Source: Chara braunii
Lineage: Eukaryota; Streptophyta; Charophyceae; Charales; Characeae
Direction: 5' to 3'
Length of the DNA: 24,330 bases
NCBI GenBank assembly: GCA_003427395.1
Contig: BFEA01000924.1
Span: 56,106-80,435 of the forward strand
Part shown: positions 1 through 9,705 of the stretch, in pieces
Layout: each line of letters opens with the position of its first letter
Position numbering within the stretch: position 1 is the stretch's first letter
Notes under the pieces: model-generated
What the model was told of the DNA's origin: nothing
The model's input: only the letters and a program-made list of their open reading frames with translations
Databases searched by the model: none
Made by a program: the position numbers and the translations under genes

Positions 1-8
1 TCTGTCTG

Positions 9-11
<3 letters not shown>

Positions 12-48
<37 letters not shown>
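12..48. repeat. (TC)n microsatellite
   Basis: An uninterrupted TC dinucleotide array. Open frames through it read as Ser-Leu or Arg-Glu repeats and are not genes. Confidence 0.97.
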
Positions 49-51
<3 letters not shown>

Positions 52-547
52 TTAGCTCTTAGTTTCATTGATTTGGCTACCTTAGGGCTGCGTTCCCCGC
101 GTCCACGCGGTAGACAATTGGATATAACTGCAAATTGGCGGTTCCAACCTTGGCCTACCTTCGGTCTGGGCCTGCAAATAATTTGCGCACGATTTACCGG
201 GTACAGATGCAAACAAAGGCGGAATTCCACGGAATACGGTAGTGTTCGCAGCCCGTCAGGGTTGCGTTTTCCCCCCCCGAGACATTTTTTGTTGTCGTTC
301 GTTATACCGGTCGTTCATTCGGGCTCATTGGTCGTTCAAAGGCTGGTAAAATGAACGACACTGGCATTTGGGGGGGGGGGCGGCAGTTCAAGCAAATCCA
401 GGACCGGTAGTTGTCCATGGCGTTTTCCTGGGAACCCCGCAGTCAAAAAAAAAATGAAACGGTGTGCGGGCCGCAGGGCCTTGAAATTCGAATCTAAAAC
501 GGTGTGGACTCCGGTTATCTGCGTGCCATCTGGATTTGTTCCACGCC

Positions 548-550
<3 letters not shown>
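49..550. other. No gene seen; unique-looking sequence with C and G runs
   Basis: No recognisable coding region. There is a C run near 271-277 and a G run of about 12 near 370-381. Open frames up to about 100 codons cross it without recognisable motifs. Confidence 0.6.

Positions 551-600
<50 letters not shown>
551..600. repeat. (TC)n microsatellite
   Basis: Twenty-five TC units without interruption. The Arg-Glu and Leu-Ser frames here are artefacts of the repeat. Confidence 0.97.
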
Positions 601-604
<4 letters not shown>

Positions 605-1288
605 ATCAAGAATATACAAGCTACGGGCTGCGCACCCGGGCCCTCACGGTAAGTCAATAAGGATGCCCGCAGGAGCATGGTCCCATTAGCAGTCGGATAG
701 GAGTGTAGGCGAACCAGTGTGACACTGAGTGGCAGCGGCCTGACAGGTTCATTACAAATTTATGGGGTGAGAAAACACGAGGAAAAAAAAAAAACAGAGA
801 CCTCCAACCTGAAATCACGGCAGAGAGCTTCCCAGCCATCAGATCACAAATGACTTGATGGTGGTGGTTGCGACAACAGTGAACAAAGTAACTGCCACAT
901 TTTCTGGAATAAACTCAACTTCTGTCAGCAGTGATCCTAACGCCCTCCATATACTCTGCGATTGAAGGGGGGCTCCACCCAATGAGATAATTGCACAACA
1001 GCAAGCAAAATACTGAAAATTTTATATCAAGTGGGCCTATGGCCGACCCCACTCTCTTTTGGGGTTGGCCATACCTCCAACGGATTGAAAAGATTTTGGC
1101 GGGAAACTTCCTTTGCACGGGCAAGCCCAGTGTTAAGGAGAGGAGGAAGGGAACCACGATCTCCTTTCTTTTCCGGGTAATACATGTAAATTACTGACCG
1201 TGGGATCACGAGTACTGGATTAGGGTCACTCGGAGTCAACTGCCACACTCTTTTCTATCCTATCCCGTTGCTAGTGGGACCATGCTCC
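601..1288. other. No gene seen; contains one strong hairpin
   Basis: Mixed-composition sequence with only short open frames. The only structure I can support is the hairpin at 1038-1073, listed separately. Confidence 0.55.
1038..1073. other. 14-bp-stem hairpin
   Basis: TATGGCCGACCCCA (1038-1051) pairs with TGGGGTTGGCCATA (1060-1073) across an 8-nt loop. Thirteen pairs are Watson-Crick and one is G:T. It sits alone. There is no T-run and no partner gene, so its role is unknown. Confidence 0.75.
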
Positions 1289-1758
1289 AGGGCATACTCA
1301 CACACTAGCACGCATTTTCATAAAAGCGTAAATTATAGGTGATTTTTTGGGTCACACGGGCTACGTATTTTGCGTTTTCGCGTAAATGGACACGTAAATG
1401 TTAGCGGCTTGGACAGCCACGAGGTTACGCATTTTGTGGGAACCTCTGGACGTCCCCGCAATTGCGTATTTCTTTTAGACCTGTTTCTTTCCAGGAAAAA
1501 AAAAATATTTCGATGTTTGGTAGTTAGCTCTCGTAAGAAAATAATAAAAGAAAAAAAAACAGGAAAAAAGGATGGATTTTTATGCATCGTGTTGTGTGAC
1601 TTCTCCGCCCGTATAATCGCATTCCTAGAGCAGGTTGAAACTCTGTCCTTTCTGTTTTGTGACGTATACGGGTGTGTTGTGTGACTGGGAAGTGCCGTAT
1701 AATTGCAAATTGGCTCACATATAACTTGCGATTGTACGTGCTAGTGTGAGTATGCCCT
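1289..1758. mobile_element. MITE-like element with ~23-bp terminal inverted repeats
   Basis: The left end, AGGGCATACTCACACACTAG plus CACG (1289-1312), is the reverse complement of the right end (1737-1758) apart from one 2-bp CA insertion. The 470-bp interior has no transposase frame and is AT-rich. This is the size and plan of a non-autonomous DNA transposon. I could not find an unambiguous target-site duplication. The last ~12 bp of the right end also occur inside the adjacent satellite (near 2122), so the right boundary could be a recombination product. A similar end (CAGGGCACACTCACAC) lies at 18913, which suggests a family. Confidence 0.5.
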
Positions 1759-2470
1759 CAGTCGAGCAACGAATGGTACGATGAACTAGACTTTGTGGGT
1801 GAGTGAAAAAAAAAAAAGTGCATCTCCCCACAGCTACAGGTAGGTCCCTCATTGAATCGCCCCCAAAAACCACCGGACAACCAAGGACCAATACTCATCA
1901 TTTACGAAATGGACTACCAGGGTCATTTTGAATTTCAATCAACAAATATGGACTACGGAGTGCATCTTCCCACAGCTACTGGTAGGTCTCTCGTTGAATC
2001 ACCCCCCCAAACCACCGGACAAGGACTAACACTCATCATTTACGAGATGGACTACCAGGGTCATTTTGAATTTCAGTCAACAAATATGGACTACGGTTGG
2101 AAAAATTCACCCGTTACTAAGGGTGAGGATGCCCTCAGTAGAGCAACGAACGGTACGATGAACCAAATTTTGCAGGTGAGCACACCCTGCGGCACACGCT
2201 AGACAAAGGGACTCACCACACAACCCACCGAAATGACAAAAAAACAAGAGTGCATCTCCCCACAGCTACCAGTAAGTCCCTCATTGAATCACCCCCAAAA
2301 ACCACCAGACGATCAAGGATCAACACTCATCATTTATGACATGGACTACCACGGTCATTTTGAATTTCAATCAACAAAAATGGACTACGGATGGAAAGAT
2401 TCGTCCGGTATTAAGAGTGTCGCCACACCGCACACAAAACGAAAAAATTAATCAGTGCATCTTCCCACAA
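1747..2470. repeat. Satellite-like tandem repeat, ~142-bp core unit, 3+ copies
   Basis: Core copies start at 1818, 1960 and 2250, with a partial fourth at about 2453. Each begins GTGCATCTYCCCACAGCTAC and ends in ATGGACTACGG. A larger ~375-bp unit is also visible: the stretch from 1747 (ATGCCCTCAGTCGAGCAACG) recurs at 2128 with few changes. A frame through the copies reads DYQGHFEFQSTNMDYG repeatedly, but copies differ at both silent and replacement positions, so I treat it as non-coding. Each copy carries an acceptor-like CCCACAG six bases before a donor-like GTAGGT or GTAAGT. Confidence 0.85.
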
Positions 2471-3594
2471 AAAAATGGTCAGGTTCATCGATTTGCTATA
2501 AATAGTAATAAGTGTATCTTGCCCCTTTTCGTAGGCAAATGCACTCGTTTTTTTTTCATTTTGTGTGCGTTGTGGCCGGGTCGTAAGAACTAGGGTAGAA
2601 AAATGCAGTTTGGTCATTTTTGTCCCTGGATTTCACCCTAACACCTACACCTAATCTGGGCAAAGACTCCAGTAAACTCTTTTTCAGTTCCTACTACGGG
2701 TTGTTTGTTGAGGATTCCTGGGACCAAGTCCCACTAGGAAAGGTTTTATTCCATGGGTTAGTCAGTACATTCCGTGCGTACGCGATTACGACCAATCCAG
2801 TGTATGCATGTGCACGCATTTTCGCCAACATATAAGTGATCTCTTGCTACTGTTATTCCCACTGAGAGAGTTAAACTGAAAAAAGAAGGTCGCAATTCTT
2901 GCTCGCCTGGTTTCATCAATCGTGTTCAACTTGCATGTGCATCCTCTTCACACTGACATTTGCATAATGTACCCTACCACGGTTACAGCTAGATGCAGGA
3001 CGCATCTTATTGCACTTTCGTACAATAATGTACGGAATCGCCATCGTGGTGTGAATATGCCCTCTATGTGTATGCATACCTCTCGTGGCGCTAACACAAT
3101 TTCATGATGATCCTTTGCAAGCTTAGTAGCATTGTTCATGTTGTTAATCTCATAAGGTGACATTTCATGGAGTAAGGAAGGGAGGGCAGGATTACCACGT
3201 GTGTGTCCTCTATACAAGAATTTTTTGCGATTAGGTGACATGTCATATTGCAGCGGTGGGTAACTATCATCCATCTTTAGCATCGAATGGCGGTGATGAC
3301 TACTTTCAAACAACGTAATGGATGCAACAGTCATAGTTGTGGCACCGACGGATATGTAAGACAACTATGACGACAATGTGGACATATTGCTCGTTTAGGT
3401 GTCTAGTGTCCCAGTCGTGAACGTCTCACTTACCAACTCCGGTCGCATCTGTATCCACAACATCGTGCCATCCGTCATCACAACGAAGGGAAACGAGGAC
3501 ACAATCTAACAACCATGCCCGGGCGTTTTGTTTTAAATTATTTAGTTATAATGATATTTGTTTGTGTTCAATGCCTTCCACCTACAACTTGAAG

Positions 3595-3601
<7 letters not shown>
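2471..3601. other. No firm gene; one 138-codon minus-strand open frame and one exon-like stretch
   Basis: A minus-strand frame at 2948-3364 is free of low-complexity sequence but matches nothing I recognise. A consensus TATA motif (CTATAAATA) lies at 2496-2504, without other promoter evidence. On the minus strand, 3511-3434 is open, reads DGWHDVVDTDATG near its end, and stops at a GTAAGT donor. By chance GTAAGT should occur several times per strand in a window this size, so this alone is weak. Confidence 0.4.

Positions 3602-3659
<58 letters not shown>
3602..3659. repeat. (TC)n microsatellite
   Basis: Perfect TC array of 58 bp. Confidence 0.97.
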
Positions 3660-3662
<3 letters not shown>

Positions 3663-3841
3663 CACACCGAATAGCAGGAAATAAGGAGTGCACAACACTG
3701 TTGTTAACGATCTATGGATTTGTGTGTTGCGCAAACCCAATAAACGTTGCAATCCTTCACATTCATCGACAGGTTATCATGATGACTTACCGTTCTCGAC
3801 TACAACTGGGGTAAGATCCTCTTGATGGTAAATTAGTGGAT

Positions 3842-3842
<1 letters not shown>

Positions 3843-3882
<40 letters not shown>
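3843..3882. repeat. (CT)n microsatellite
   Basis: Perfect CT array of about 40 bp, 180 bp after the previous one. Confidence 0.97.
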
Positions 3883-3888
<6 letters not shown>

Positions 3889-4123
3889 TGCATGTGGCAC
3901 ATCGACACATGAGCAACATTCTAAGAGAAAGTTAGCACGCTATAAATCTGACCCATTGTTGCGGATTGTCAACATTACCGCATTCGAGACATTGTGCACA
4001 TGTGCGTTTGAATCGTCGAGTCCACTGCTTGCACAACTTTACTGTCGGCGTTTTTTTTTTACCTTTGCACGTCAAAAAAAAAATTGTTACTTTGCATCAC
4101 TACTATACAAGCATATGAGTTGA

Positions 4124-4501
4124 TCGAAAATTGAGGGCGACGGGATGTATGCCGAAATTCGCAGCACGGGTGACGCACAATTGGTTGAGGCGATGCAAGG
4201 TGGTCTGCATGTCCAACCTTCACTGATTTTGCCTTCGAAGGTGGGAAGCGATTGTCGGTTTGCAGCGAGGCGACAATTGTTTCTACGTGCAACGACCTTT
4301 AACAACAGTGTGGTTAACGGTAACGGTCACTTCCTCTCTGTAGCCACCGACTTGGATAACCAACATTTCCCCTCTGCTTTGACCGAATACAATTTGTCAA
4401 CGTCCATTTCCTCGCGCTTTCAGGCTTCGGCTGACGAAGGATATCCTTTCTTACAGACATCTTGCGCTCTGACGCCCGTCCCAGGTAACTTATGTTCCTG
4501 A
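4124..4501 (+). CDS. Unrecognised open frame, possible exon
   Basis: The frame is open from 4124 to a stop at 4499-4501, with its first ATG at 4145. It would encode about 118 residues of balanced composition with no low-complexity stretch, signal peptide or membrane segment. Near its end it meets CAG|GTAACT (4482-4490), a fair splice donor, so it could equally be an internal or first exon ending at 4484. I recognise no domain. The minus strand is also partly open, which weakens the case. No promoter or polyadenylation evidence is visible. Confidence 0.2.
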   Translation, partial: SKIEGDGMYAEIRSTGDAQLVEAMQGGLHVQPSLILPSKVGSDCRFAARRQLFLRATTFNNSVVNGNGHFLSVATDLDNQHFPSALTEYNLSTSISSRFQASADEGYPFLQTSCALTPVPGNLCS

Positions 4502-5083
4502 TAACAACAAATGAGCTCACAATGCAAAATAATCATAAACATCAAGATGTCAAGTCAAATTCAGGGTAAGTAGAAAAACTTACCAAGGTGTGAGGAGTCC
4601 GGTATGAACCAGAAAAACTGCTTACGAGCTTTTAGAGAACCCTCCCCGAAAACATTAAGGAACTATTTGTTAATGAGAGCACTACATTGGATAATATGTT
4701 CATCTCCCTCATAAAAAATATGTTAGACATAGCGGCATTGCTAATGAACGTCAACATGGTACACGGTGGAACCGTGGGTGTGAAAAAAAACTCAAAAGAC
4801 TGCCCCAAAACAAGAAAAAGAAATAAAATATCCTATATAAAGATGAAAAGCATAAGGAAGTCCATGATATCTAAGATTTTAACTACATAGATCAAACAAA
4901 AAATAGTGCAGGGTTTACTATAGAGGGAGGAGTTATCGGTACTTGAAAGCCTAAGGAAATTAGACCCTCATAAGATTCATCACAATTCAAAGGAAACCCA
5001 AACCCCGTAGACTAACACGATGGGTAAGAAGGGAGATACCTTAAAGATATTCATTACTCATAGGGGCCTAAATGTTTTCACAG
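4502..5083. other. AT-rich stretch upstream of the RT remnant
   Basis: No gene recognised. In an intact Ty3/gypsy element the gag, protease and 5' pol regions would lie here. I cannot align any of it to those domains, so they are either lost or decayed beyond sight. Confidence 0.45.
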
Positions 5084-5520
5084 TGCATAATTCAGAACCT
5101 CTACCAACAATGATGACCTCTTAAACAAAGTGCATGAATATAGATACTTCAATTAGTTAGATTTGAAATTAATGTATCACCAGAGACAATTAAGACTTTA
5201 TGATCAACACGAGATGATATTTCAAGCTAGATATCTGTATGAATTTGTGGTGATATCATTTTGTCTTTGTAATGTACTTGGGACGTTCCAACATGCTATG
5301 AATCAAATTTTTCATGACTTCTTAGGTAAGTTTATAGTTATTTATGTGGACATTATTCTTATCGATGGTAAGTCTCCGAAGGAATATACACAACACTTAA
5401 ACATTGTTATAAATTTTATTTAGAAACATAAATATTAAATTGACATTAAAAAATTCAAGCTCGACCATACCAAAATATTCACTTGGGTTATCAAATATCT
5501 CAAAAAGATTTGAGGGAAAA
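5084..5520 (+). pseudogene. Ty3/gypsy-type reverse transcriptase, decayed
   Basis: The translation follows the order of Ty3/gypsy RT blocks. A PLP block at about 5098 is followed, after a one-base frameshift near 5107-5115, by DDLLNKVHEYRYF. Then come DLK..YHQ at 5160, ARYLYEFVV, a degraded form of the family's FGLTNAP block with TFQHAMNQIF, DFLGKFIVIYVD, and the ILID..SPKEYTQHL region. The catalytic Y-x-D-D is broken: it reads YVDI at 5343-5354. In-frame stops occur at 5154-5156 and 5421-5423, and weak similarity continues (KHKY, then LGLSNIS in a shifted frame) to about 5520. I see no long terminal repeats, RNase H or integrase. The piece is an old, inactive fragment of an LTR retrotransposon. 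Confidence in the family is high; the exact limits are approximate. Confidence 0.85.
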
Positions 5521-5563
5521 AAATGCAAAACTAGTCGTCATTATAAATTGATCGAGGTGTCGG

Positions 5564-5593
5564 AGCAAACACCCTTAGAAGGGTATTTGCTCA
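5564..5593. other. 12-bp-stem hairpin
   Basis: GAGCAAACACCC pairs with GGGTATTTGCTC across a 6-nt loop, 11 of 12 pairs. The 13-mer GAGCAAACACCCT recurs near 15592 without the hairpin partner. Confidence 0.65.
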
Positions 5594-5694
5594 TGATTTT
5601 GCATTCCATATCGTATCGGTGCCAGTTACCATGTTGGGGACAGTTTGGAGTAAAAAGTGAGGATCTTGTGGCACAACGTCGTGAAAGCGGACTC

Positions 5695-5713
5695 CTCGAC
5701 CACTGAGGTCGAG
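5695..5713. other. 7-bp perfect hairpin
   Basis: CTCGACC / GGTCGAG with a 5-nt loop. No T-run follows, so it is not terminator-like. Confidence 0.6.
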
Positions 5714-6163
5714 ATGATTAGGTGATCAAACGAGGTGGTACGACATATACGACAACTGGTGAAGGTGAGTAGAAATCAAAAGTCTCCGATCCAAAGGGTC
5801 AGAGAACTTGAAGGAAGTAAGAAAAAATTCGTGCAGGATGTGACGACCAGATCCTAATTAGTCGAAGGTTCAGTCAGTAAGGCAAAAATAAATTAGTTCG
5901 GGCTCAGGGAAGTCAGAACGGCCAGAATAAAGTAAATCAGCGGGTCGCTCCATCGTGAGCTCGAAAAAGGGACATGAGAAGCCAATGTAGGCCCCGACCA
6001 TGCTGTCGGGGCAACCAAGGGGAACATTCTGCCTACCATAACAAGCGGCAATGGTCATAGCTAGTCCAATCTGATCATAGGAGACACACCGTGGGCCTAT
6101 CATGCAGCTTTAACTAAACCTTGTACTTTACATATAACAAGGCTGCCTTTGTTTTAACCGGAC
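5714..6163. other. No gene seen
   Basis: Short open frames on both strands without motifs. No repeat structure noticed. Confidence 0.5.
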
Positions 6164-6264
6164 TATGAGCTAGCCCAGTAGGTACAAGTGCGGATCGGTA
6201 TGCCAGAGGTGTAAGGATCGAATCCATCCTGCCCCTGAGCAAGCTCTTTTTGTAAAAAAAAAAC
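6164..6264 (+). mobile_element. tRNA-derived SINE-like unit with A-tail
   Basis: A perfect pol III A box (TAGCCCAGTAGG, 6171-6182) is followed 44 bp later by a B box with one change (GGATCGAATCC, 6215-6225). This is the spacing found in tRNA genes. The anticodon and T stems do not pair, so it is not a functional tRNA. A T5 run at 6247-6251 and an A10 tract (6254-6263) follow, as expected for a short tRNA-derived retroposon. I did not find a clear target-site duplication. Confidence 0.6.
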
Positions 6265-7033
6265 AAGGTGGACCCTGCTCTTTCAAAACTCCGCGCCCTG
6301 GTTTGACGGGGCTTGATCTCGTGATCAGTAGATGAAAAGTTGAGTAAGTCATAAAGAAAATAAAGGCTCCTGCAGTAACAGGAACCCGACAGTCGCCCTC
6401 GCGGGGCACATTTGAGGTAGTTCAGTTAGATGTGTTTATTTATTTATTTATTTATTTGTACTGTTAGATTCGTTACTTTATATTTTTATTTATTTTCAGT
6501 TCTCATTACTACTTCGCATCTTTCCAAGAAAGGGCAGCAAATACATGAAAATAAGCACTACTGCTGGTCACGAACAACGGAACGACTTGGGGCATCTCAG
6601 GACCTATCGCAGACTGAGCAGACTGGTAGGGACCGGGGGTAGGAGGAAGATGAGCACAGACATTACCCCACGCCGGCAGAAGAAAAACGAGTCTGCCTGC
6701 AAGAAGAGGGATAAGCGCTCAAGCGCGATCGAAGGCTCCAAGCAGTATCAAACAAGCAGATGCGCAAATGTGAGGAGCGACATGTAAGGATGCATGGGTG
6801 ATTATAAGCTTAAGCAGGAGAAAAAACCGCTCACAGCGGACGGGGTAGCTCGAGAAAAGGAAGAAAGACGGGGTAGGAGGTTACAAAGGAAAGTAAATGT
6901 GAAGGCAAAAAATGAAAGGGTCGTTAACATGCCTTTGGGTGGTTTCTCTGCTTACGAGAAGGGAGGCCGATACTACGGAGGAGAGAGACTCGAGGGGGAA
7001 GGAGAAACAAATGAGAGAAAAATCGTGGAAGGG
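6265..7033. other. No firm gene; purine-rich open frames
   Basis: It contains a (TTTA)n run (6436-6459). Plus-strand frames at 6545-6787 and 6794-7240 are rich in Lys, Arg and Glu because the DNA is purine-rich. I see no domain or codon signal that would make them genes. Confidence 0.5.
6436..6459. repeat. (TTTA)n microsatellite
   Basis: About six tetranucleotide units. Confidence 0.9.
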
Positions 7034-7153
7034 GTGAGGAGTGAACTCAATCGTAAGGAAGAGGTGAGGAGTGAACTCAATTGTAAGGAAGAGGTGAGGA
7101 GTGAGCTCAATCGTAAGGAAGAGGTGAGGAGTGAACTCAATTGTAAGGAAGTG
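7034..7153. repeat. 30-bp minisatellite, four units
   Basis: Four head-to-tail copies start at 7034, 7064, 7094 and 7124. Units 1 and 3 carry CGT and units 2 and 4 carry TGT at the same site, which suggests growth by a 60-bp step. Because 30 is a multiple of three, the array keeps open a 148-codon frame (6794-7240) reading VRSELN(R/C)KEE four times. This may be chance. Confidence 0.92.
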
Positions 7154-7389
7154 GGAAAAGGAGTGGATGTGATCGAAAGGAAGGAAGAAAGGGAAATTAT
7201 GAGGAACGTGACTAAGCAAGAGCAAACAACGAAGGAGTGAGAGGGAGGAGTGTAACAATGGGAAGAAAGAGCGAAAGACAACGGCAACAGAAAATAAAGA
7301 CTCCCCTGTTCCACGACGAGACGACCTTCGAACGGGAGTGATTGCTCGCTACGAACGATCCCTTAAAGGAAGGCGGTCTGAGGTGAGTT

Positions 7390-7391
<2 letters not shown>

Positions 7392-7446
<55 letters not shown>
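7392..7446. repeat. (TA)n microsatellite
   Basis: About 27 TA units, able to form a cruciform or slipped hairpin. Confidence 0.97.
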
Positions 7447-7448
<2 letters not shown>

Positions 7449-7909
7449 CTTGATTTATTTCATTGATAACATTATCCCTCTGTAATTGCAAATTAATTAC
7501 GAGTCGCACATCAGGAAACTAAGCTAGGATCGTCCGAGAATAACAAACACGACCTCTAAGGAAAGAAAAATATCATAGGTGGAAAGGAAGGTAAACGAGG
7601 GAAATAGCGGCGATTTTTTTTCTCACACCGAATACGGCGCATCGTGGGCTTGACTTAGGCCGACAGAAAAAACAATTCATATACGCTTATTATATTGATA
7701 TTATTGCTATGATTATTGTTATTACTAATTAGTGGCGTTGTCTCTATCGGTATCACCAAAGGGATTGATGAGAGGAAAACGAAATAAAAGGTGCACGGAA
7801 GGGGTGAAAGGAGCCAAGCAGGGGGGTATGGCGGTTTGATTTTGTGGTCTTCATGGAAGGAGGCGAGTGTGGTTTATCAAGGTCTGATTGAGGGTGATGA
7901 GATACGTAC
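7447..7909. other. No gene seen
   Basis: AT-rich then purine-rich sequence. On the minus strand this would be intron downstream of the exon-like stretch ending at 7910, if that exon is real. Confidence 0.4.
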
Positions 7910-8090
7910 CTGATGCATGAAGAGAGGTCGGCTATGGTATTGACAATCATGTACATTGATCTTCGAAAGTCAAAGTGTACTTGTTGCGTGAAACACATTT
8001 GAAGGTAGGATAGTAGGATAGAGTAGGCTAGGCACTGAGCGTCGGACAGAGAGGAGTGACATGGGATACTGTGTCGGTGTGAGCAGAGGG
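7910..8090 (-). other. Dispersed module, copy C; exon-like 3' part
   Basis: This is one of three diverged copies of a module (the others are 11094-11275 and 20058-20245). On the plus strand GAGTGACATGGGATACTGT (from 8055) matches GAGTGACATTGGATAATGT in copy B, with TCATGTAC and GTAGG in the same order at similar spacing. On the minus strand it reads QVHFDFRRSMYMIVNTIAD and then CATCAG|GTACGT, a consensus donor whose exon ends at 7910. The Q...YM spacing equals that in copy A. It may be an exon of an unknown gene family or a piece of an unrecognised repeat. Confidence 0.4.
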
Positions 8091-8378
8091 TGTGAACATT
8101 GGCTCGTTATTTCACTGTATTGCTCTATTTGGATGGATTCTCGACGCATTTTTGCTCTTTGCTTGTACACGACTACTCGGACATCTGTATGATTTCACAA
8201 CTTGGTTTTCTATATATCGTTCACACTCATATTTCTTGCGCCTACCTTCATATTAGTTATAAAGTATGACTGTGAAGCGAAGAGGAAGAGACGAAGGGGG
8301 GAGGAAAAAGAAGAAGAGGAACGATGATTTCAACAACGACTACAACGGATAGCAATTGTTACAATAATGGCGGTGAAA

Positions 8379-8418
8379 ANGAANAANGNANAAAAAAAAA
8401 AAAAAAAAAAAAAAAAAA
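8379..8418. repeat. Poly(A) tract with ambiguous bases
   Basis: A run of about 27 A preceded by five N calls, typical of sequencing uncertainty in a homopolymer. Confidence 0.9.
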
Positions 8419-8480
8419 GGGAAAGGAAGAGATAGCCTTTACCTTCGTAGGTGGTGCCGATTGTTGAAGTAATGAAGGAA

Positions 8481-8560
8481 AACGCGCTTTCTTCAAGGAT
8501 GCATCAATAAACATCTATTAAACGCGCTTTCTTCAAGGATGCATCAATAAACATCTATTA
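8481..8560. repeat. Exact 40-bp tandem duplication
   Basis: The 40 bp at 8481-8520 are repeated without a single change at 8521-8560. This means either a very recent duplication or an assembly join, and the ambiguous poly(A) only 60 bp upstream makes the second possibility real. Confidence 0.95.
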
Positions 8561-8722
8561 TTATTTTGTTGTTGATATTTGTTGTTATTATTAATCATTA
8601 CAAAATAACCTTACTTGTTATTTCAAGTTATGGCCGTACGAAATCAGATCGGTGCGTTGACGAGTGTGAAAAGCAGGAAGGGAGGAGGCTTGTGAGAAGT
8701 ATAATGCATCCACCCAACTTAC

Positions 8723-8800
8723 AGGGTTGCACACCTGTGCCTCAAAGCATCCCCATGCAATGGTCTCAATATACTTCATCAGGACAAATTGTGTTGAGAC
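8723..8800 (-). CDS. Exon-like stretch, unrecognised protein
   Basis: The minus strand reads FVLMKYIETIAWGCFEAQ and then meets two donor candidates: CAG|GTGTGC (exon end 8735) and CCT|GTAAGT (exon end 8723). No domain is recognised. The acceptor side is unclear. Support is only composition plus a splice consensus, so confidence is low. Confidence 0.15.
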
Positions 8801-8839
8801 TACGTACGAAGAGAGAGGAAGAAACATGAAAGTTTCCAA

Positions 8840-9617
8840 TGATGTGATTGATCTCGTGGTACTTCCATAGAATAAACACAGTTGAATGAATCTATCGTCA
8901 GAACAAGGAATTATTCACACGACATTTGTTCGATTGGTTACGAATGTGCATACATATATGCACAAGTGGGCGTGCGTGTGTGTATGTGTGAATGTACGTG
9001 TGTGCGTAAATCTCGGTTAGCCTCACACTACTGTCGTCGATACGATGAGCAAAATCGAAGGCATCTACCACTAAACATGGAAATCTACATTACTACATAA
9101 GTGCGTGCGTATGCATGAGTGCGTGCGTTATGAAAATGTGAGTGAGAGGAAGAAAGAAAAGAAATCACCTCATCGTAGTTGATCCTCACAACTACAGTCT
9201 GACAACCATCCCCCCCCCCCTTCGAGTACTACACACCCTCGATTTGACTATATCTCACAAGGAAGACAACTTGTATACGTTCACCATCGAGTTATTATTG
9301 TTTTATTATTTCCATTATTACTATGTTCTGATTTAGCCATGACTATGACCGTGCGCATTCTAGGAATTGAGGAGGGAAGCATTGTAGATGGAAGACGGAG
9401 GTAACTAGGACATATGTCGTTGGAGGAGTTAGGAACAAGGATGGTGGTTGCGAAATGAGATGGAGGCAACGATCTAGATGGTAAAAAAGAAGGTATGCAC
9501 ATGAAGAAGAACGCAAGTGCACGGAGCAGAGGAAGGGAAAGTACTTATGCGGTAAGAAGAAGAGGAAGGGGATTAGGAGGAAGACAACGAGAAGTAGAAA
9601 AGAGGAGAGTTACTTAC
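8840..9617. other. No gene seen
   Basis: GT-rich then GA-rich sequence with a C run at about 9211-9220 and a TTATTA-rich patch near 9290-9330. Open frames are short and low in complexity. Confidence 0.45.
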
Positions 9618-9705
9618 CTGGGCTAACGTGCGCTACGTTGATGAATCCAACGAGTCGATTGTCTGGGCCGAAAAGGCCCCGGTAACCTTCTTAAGGTTCA
9701 TCAGG
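9618..9705 (-). CDS. Exon-like stretch inside a foldable region
   Basis: The minus strand ends at CAG|GTAAGT (exon end 9618), a perfect donor. One frame reads GYRGLFGPDNRLVGFINVAH just before it; another reads VLMNLKKVTGAFSAQ but has a stop. The same DNA folds well: GGGCC/GGCCC around GAAAA, AACCTT/AAGGTT around CTT, AACGT/ACGTT, and TGATGAA with TTCATCA enclosing two of them. It may therefore be a structured RNA rather than an exon. No protein family is recognised. Confidence 0.2.

Noticed and set aside
454-689. Open frames with Ser-Leu or Arg-Glu repeats (also at 3836, 19878 and elsewhere)
   Set aside because: They are translations of (TC)n/(GA)n microsatellites. The frames exist only because the dinucleotide array has no stop.
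2496-2504. TATA-box promoter (CTATAAATA)
   Set aside because: No gene, initiator or upstream elements follow. In AT-rich DNA such a word is expected by chance.
2948-3364. 138-codon minus-strand gene
   Set aside because: The frame is open but lacks any recognised motif, homologous neighbour or splice context. Open frames of this length occur by chance in a window of this size.
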